A DNA stretch of 64,000 nt from positions 1,612,001 to 1,676,000 of the forward strand of contig CAWIKR010000003.1 of the NCBI GenBank assembly GCA_963836775.1, read 5' to 3'. The position numbers were made by a program, and so were the translations under genes. Shown here one piece after another: positions 60,785 to 64,000 of the stretch. How positions within the stretch are numbered: position 1 is the first letter of the stretch; every line of letters begins with the position of its first letter. This DNA is from DASQPR01 sp963836775. Its GTDB lineage: Bacteria > Actinomycetota > Actinomycetes > Mycobacteriales > Micromonosporaceae. Under the pieces are notes generated by a model that did no database searches, was not told the DNA's origin, and worked only from the letters and a program-made list of their open reading frames with translations.

Positions 60785-61414
60785 GTGACCGATGTCAAGG
60801 TGAACCGGAGACAGCGCCAGGCCCTGGAGACCCGCCGGAAGATCCGCACCGCGGCACAGGAGCTGTTCGAGCAGCAGGGCTATGCGGCGACCACAATCAA
60901 CCAGATCGCCGAACGCGCCGACGTCGCGTGGCAGACGGTCTATTCGGTGTTCAAGAACAAGCCCGCGATCCTGTCCGAGATCTTCGACGTCACCGTTGCC
61001 GGCGACGACGACCCAATCCCGATGGCGGAGCGGCCGTTCGTTCGGCAGATCGCCCAGGCGCAGGAGCCGCGTGAGAAATACCGGATCTTCGCCGCCCACA
61101 TGCGGGAGACCAACGCGCGTACGGCCGCGGTCCAGGGCGTGATCGAGAGCGCCGCGGCCACCGATCCGGACATGGCCGAGCTGTGGGCGAAGCTGATGCG
61201 GATGCTCACCGAGGGCATGCGACTGGCCGCGCAGGCGCTGGCCGCGCAGGGAGCCATCCGGGGAATCAGTGTCGAGAAGGCTGCTGACCTGCTGTGGTGG
61301 CACGCCGGCCCGTGGGCCTACCGGGCCCTGGTGCTCACCAAGGGCTGGACCGATGCGGACTACGAAGAGTGGACTGCGGACTCACTGCACGCGCAGCTCT
61401 TCGCCGGAGGCTGA
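60785..61414 (+). CDS. TetR-family regulator
   Basis: A 209-residue TetR protein. The HTH is at residues 15-62 (RRKIRTAAQELFEQQGYAATTINQIAERADVAWQTVY in parts); the rest is a helical ligand domain (LTEGMRLAAQALAAQGAIRG; LLWWHAGPWAYRALVLTKGW). GTG 60785. Divergent from the methyltransferase it probably represses. Confidence 0.92.
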   Translation: MTDVKVNRRQRQALETRRKIRTAAQELFEQQGYAATTINQIAERADVAWQTVYSVFKNKPAILSEIFDVTVAGDDDPIPMAERPFVRQIAQAQEPREKYRIFAAHMRETNARTAAVQGVIESAAATDPDMAELWAKLMRMLTEGMRLAAQALAAQGAIRGISVEKAADLLWWHAGPWAYRALVLTKGWTDADYEEWTADSLHAQLFAGG

Positions 61415-61450
61415 GCCGCGTCGAACGCCGGTTCGCACGACAAGTGCGAA

Positions 61451-61479
61451 GCGGCCGGTCAGCTCAGCTGACCGGCCGC
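61451..61479 (+). terminator. Perfect hairpin terminator after the TetR gene
   Basis: GCGGCCGGTCAGC-TCA-GCTGACCGGCCGC, 13-bp stem, 36 bases after the stop. Confidence 0.88.
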
Positions 61480-61612
61480 CTCATCTATCGATAACGTCTG
61501 CACTACCGGTGGTAGTCGAAATTCCAGCGCCGCTTGACGTCGCCGGCGGCCCGTGGCTCGCCCACCCATTGGTGATCTGTTTTTAGTCTCAGCGGACCGG
61601 TAGCCTTCCGGC

Positions 61613-62335
61613 GTGGCCAACCCCGACAACCCGGCGCCGAACCCACCAGGCGCGGCTCACCACACCGAGGCCTTTTCCACCGAGGCCCCGCGATCGGCGG
61701 TGCCCAGCCAGCCAGAGCCGACCAGCCAGCAGCCGGCGAGCCAACAGCTGACCAAGCACCTGTCCTTCGACGAATACAAGCTGTATTACGAATCGGCGGA
61801 GCGGGTCACCGACCGGCGGCTCGACCTCAACAAGTGGAACTACTCGGTGATGACCGCGACGCTGCTGGCCATCGGCGCGGTCCTGGTGTGGTCGACGCAG
61901 CGTGCCGACCACGAGCTCACCGGCTGTGTCGGTGTGTTCATCCTGTCGCTGATGGCATTCCTGCACTGCACCTTCTGGATCAAGCAGATCGACGACTTCA
62001 AGGCACTGAACACCGAGAAGTTCCGGATCCTCAATGAGATGGCGCCACGGGTGACGTTCCCGGACATGGCCGGTGCCCACCTCGGTTCCTACGAGCCGTT
62101 CCGGCGCGAGTGGCGGGCGATGGAGGCCGACGACGCGGTCCGGGAGATTCGGTCCGGGCTCGGCGGGCGGTTTGTGGCGTTGAAATCCAGCAGCGCCGAA
62201 TACACCATGGCCCGCATCTTTCGATTGGCATTTCTGCTGATCGCGCTTGCTATCATCGGCTTGGCGATCGCGGACTACGGGAATATCTCGGCACACCTGT
62301 CGCCTTTTGGCCTAAGCACACATTCGACTAACTGA
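61613..62335 (+). CDS. RipA-like/SLATT-type membrane protein
   Basis: A 240-residue membrane protein. A 45-residue Pro/Gln-rich cytoplasmic N-terminus is followed by FDEYKLYYESAERVTDRRLDL, two helices (MTATLLAIGAVLVW; CVGVFILSLMAFLHCTFWI), a helical segment with FKALNTEKFRILNEM and YEPFRREWRAM, and a third helix (FLLIALAIIGLAIA). This matches RipA-type octameric membrane proteins and recalls SLATT-like effectors of nucleotide-based conflict systems. GTG 61613 is 6 bases after TAGCCT (leaderless). The NDT-like gene starts nine bases after the stop. Confidence 0.7.
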   Translation: MANPDNPAPNPPGAAHHTEAFSTEAPRSAVPSQPEPTSQQPASQQLTKHLSFDEYKLYYESAERVTDRRLDLNKWNYSVMTATLLAIGAVLVWSTQRADHELTGCVGVFILSLMAFLHCTFWIKQIDDFKALNTEKFRILNEMAPRVTFPDMAGAHLGSYEPFRREWRAMEADDAVREIRSGLGGRFVALKSSSAEYTMARIFRLAFLLIALAIIGLAIADYGNISAHLSPFGLSTHSTN

Positions 62336-62344
62336 AGGATTCCC

Positions 62345-62746
62345 GTGAGACCGCTGGTTTTCGTGATCATGCCGGTCGGTTCGGACCCGAACTACGTGTC
62401 TCGCCGGTCGCGAATCGACGCGACCGTCCGTGCCCTTGGCATGGAGCCCTACTTCCCGCTCGACCATCACCGGCATGACGAGGTCTACGACCCTGCGACG
62501 GTGCGGTTCGAGATGCAACGCGCATCGGTCGTCGTCGCCGACCTGACGCTCGAGCGTCCTAGTTGCTATTACGAACTCGGTGTCGCCCAGGGCGTCGGAC
62601 TGCCGACGGTGATTGTGGCGGCGCAGGGCACTCCTATTCACCAGACCGCAGATCGAGACCGCGTCGCGTTCTACGCCGACCTGGACGAGCTGGGCAAGGT
62701 GCTGCACAGCGAATTGCGAGCGCACGCTCCGACCCTGGTTCGCTGA
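62345..62746 (+). CDS. Nucleoside 2-deoxyribosyltransferase/TIR-like protein
   Basis: A 133-residue Rossmann-like protein: FVIMPVGSDPN, a helix IDATVRALGMEPYFPLD, MQRASVVVADLTLERPS and CYYELGVAQGVGLPTVIVAA. AD-x-T and YYELG-x-A are the hallmarks of the NDT-like family, in which the glutamate is the glycosidic nucleophile; TIR-like NADases share the fold. It should bind or cleave a nucleotide or NAD-like ligand. GTG 62345 with AAGG upstream, nine bases after the membrane protein. Confidence 0.75.
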   Translation: MRPLVFVIMPVGSDPNYVSRRSRIDATVRALGMEPYFPLDHHRHDEVYDPATVRFEMQRASVVVADLTLERPSCYYELGVAQGVGLPTVIVAAQGTPIHQTADRDRVAFYADLDELGKVLHSELRAHAPTLVR

Positions 62747-62759
62747 CCACGCTGCGATC

Positions 62760-62790
62760 GGCGGCCGTCCCCACTAGAGGGACGGCCGCC
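62760..62790 (+). terminator. Hairpin terminator after the NDT-like gene
   Basis: GGCGGCCGTCCC-CACTAGA-GGGACGGCCGCC, 12-bp perfect stem 13 bases after the stop. It isolates the two-gene module from GH128. Confidence 0.88.
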
Positions 62791-62876
62791 GATGTGCGTA
62801 AGGTACTGCGTCGTCACGTGCGCCGGTGACGTGAGAACTCGCATCGCCGGCCGATCGGCGAAAGGATCGATGCGCG

Positions 62877-63866
62877 ATGCGGCCCGGCCGGAGAGTGGTC
62901 TTCGCGCTGCTCGGCGTCGCGCTGCTGATCGCCGCGTTCGCCCTGGCTAGGTGCGACCGGCCGGGCGCACGCCCGCCGGCCAGCCCGGTCACCGCAGCGC
63001 AGCCGGCACCGGCCGGGTTTGCCGCCTCATCATCACCATCGGCACCGGTGCCCGGGTCGCCATCGCCATCGCGATCGGTGGTGCCGAGCTCGTCGGTGTC
63101 CTCGCGGTCCCCGGGGGGATCACCGGTCACCAGCCGAAAGGGTGTCTCGGCGTGGTCGTTCGACGGTGTCGGCACCGCCCTGCGGCAGTCCGGTGCGAGC
63201 TGGTATTACACCTGGTCCACCAACCACAACGGGATCACCGCGCCGCACGGTGTCGAATTCGTGCCGATGATCTGGGGATCCGCCAGCGTCACCACCTCGG
63301 CGCTGAATCAGGCCAAATCGGCCGGCCGCGTCCTGCTCGGATTCAACGAGCCAGATCTTGCCGCCCAGTCCAACATGACCGTCGATCAGGCTCTGGATCT
63401 GTGGCCGAAACTGCAGGCGACCGGGCTTGAGCTGGGCAGCCCCGCGGTGGCCTACGGCGCCGCCGATCCGGGCAAGTGGCTCGACCGGTTCATGACCGGA
63501 ATCAGAGCCCGCGGTCTTCGGGTCGACTTCATCACCCTGCACTGGTATGGCGCCGATTTCCGGGCCGGCCCGGCGACAGCGCAGCTCAAGTCCTACCTCC
63601 AGGCCGTCTACCAGCGCTATCACAAGCCGATCTGGCTGACCGAATATGCGCTGATGTCGTTTAATAGTGGCGGCGCCAGCGTTCCGGGCCAGGCTCAGCA
63701 GGCCGCGTTCGTCACCCAGTCCACCACGATGCTGGACGGCCTGAGCTATCTGAAGCGGTACGCCTGGTTTGCACTGCCGGCCGACCCGAGCAAACCGAGC
63801 ACCGGCCTCTACCTGCCCGGTCCCAAGGCCACCCAGGTCGGACTCGCCTACCAGGCGGCCCGATAG
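62877..63866 (+). CDS. Secreted GH128-like glycoside hydrolase (Asl1-type)
   Basis: A 329-residue enzyme. N-terminal membrane/signal segment (VVFALLGVALLIAAFALARC) with a cysteine just after it, a Ser/Pro-rich linker to about residue 85, then the GH128 domain: ASWYYTWST, FVPMIWGS, LLGFNEPDLAAQSNM with the acid/base, FITLHWYG and IWLTEYAL with the nucleophile. GH128 enzymes cleave beta-1,3-glucan. ATG 62877. Its TAG stop is part of the next gene's TAGAGT hexamer. Confidence 0.92.
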   Translation: MRPGRRVVFALLGVALLIAAFALARCDRPGARPPASPVTAAQPAPAGFAASSSPSAPVPGSPSPSRSVVPSSSVSSRSPGGSPVTSRKGVSAWSFDGVGTALRQSGASWYYTWSTNHNGITAPHGVEFVPMIWGSASVTTSALNQAKSAGRVLLGFNEPDLAAQSNMTVDQALDLWPKLQATGLELGSPAVAYGAADPGKWLDRFMTGIRARGLRVDFITLHWYGADFRAGPATAQLKSYLQAVYQRYHKPIWLTEYALMSFNSGGASVPGQAQQAAFVTQSTTMLDGLSYLKRYAWFALPADPSKPSTGLYLPGPKATQVGLAYQAAR

Positions 63867-63875
63867 AGTCGCCGG

Positions 63876-64000
63876 GTGCTGGACATGCGCCCGATCGGAC
63901 GGGTCACCTCACCACGGGCTGAAGCCATCGACGACGACTGGGATTCGATCACCTCGATTATCGAGCTGGATCCCGAAGTCCTCGACGGCGATGCCACGGA
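63876..64000 (+). CDS. TrmO/TsaA-like methyltransferase (3' partial)
   Basis: Only 41 codons are inside the window: MRPIGRVTSPRAEAIDDDWD then IIELDPEVLDGDA, the usual opening of TrmO (UPF0066) proteins, SAM-dependent methylases of tRNA t6A37. GTG 63876 lies exactly 6 bases after TAGAGT, so GTG is preferred to the ATG three codons on. The rest runs off the end. Confidence 0.7.
   Translation, partial: MLDMRPIGRVTSPRAEAIDDDWDSITSIIELDPEVLDGDAT

Overview
The window is very GC-rich, uses GTG and TTG starts freely, and carries gene families typical of actinomycetes: an F420-type nitroreductase, a SigC-like ECF factor, DUF2795, an AbiEi/DUF559 nuclease and actinobacterial secreted glycoside hydrolases. 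A filamentous actinomycete is likely, perhaps in the Micromonosporales, but that last step is inference. Many genes have a TAnnnT -10 hexamer 5-8 bases before the start codon, the signature of leaderless transcripts. No tRNA, rRNA, transposase or CRISPR array was seen. Layout. 1-7.2 kb: a partial PEP-mutase-like gene, head-to-head TetR and SnoaL remnants, a tandem repeat, an XRE regulator divergent from an SDR, an anti-sigma factor divergent from sigC, a DUF559 gene bracketed by two copies of a palindromic repeat, a ycnI-copC operon whose copC is cut to its signal peptide, and an F420 nitroreductase. 7.2-18 kb: an acetyltransferase, two lipoproteins, an M4 metalloprotease, an SGNH lipase, a membrane protein, a frameshifted aldo/keto reductase and a secreted discoidin/beta-helix protein broken by many single-base insertions. 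18-22.7 kb: a winged-helix regulator and a DinB protein, then a palindrome-rich island with a broken GDPD gene, a secreted protein and further gene remnants. 22.7-33.6 kb: HD protein, patatin-PlsC pair, MocR regulator divergent from an EamA transporter, RecQ, an efflux pump with a putative leader peptide, and an alcohol dehydrogenase. 33.7-43.4 kb: a 1423-residue helicase-nuclease, an epimerase, a 5'-nucleotidase, a VOC protein, two crcB genes behind a candidate fluoride riboswitch, a Nudix hydrolase and a guanylate-kinase-like protein. 43.6-64 kb: a GH30 enzyme, a MerR/MFS pair, a thioesterase and CoA ligase, YihY, an aldo/keto reductase, YjbQ, a truncated C39 peptidase, a Na+/H+ antiporter, a stress protein, a MarR/MFS-USP pair, an HxlR/quinone-reductase pair, a TetR/methyltransferase pair, a RipA-like membrane protein with a deoxyribosyltransferase-like protein, GH128 and a partial TrmO-like gene. 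Themes. Secreted polymer degradation recurs (M4, SGNH, discoidin/beta-helix, GH30, GH128), and two of these genes share a GAGCGCTC-type operator. Several regulator/enzyme pairs have operators that can be read directly. The strongest candidates for something new are the RipA-like/NDT-like two-gene module (61.6-62.7 kb), the repeat-bracketed DUF559 unit that ends in copC (4.7-5.9 kb), and the leader peptide with a start-codon palindrome before the efflux pump (30.7 kb). At least 22 single-base insertions, clustered mainly at 15.5-17.2 kb, break otherwise conserved genes and look more like local consensus errors than decay.
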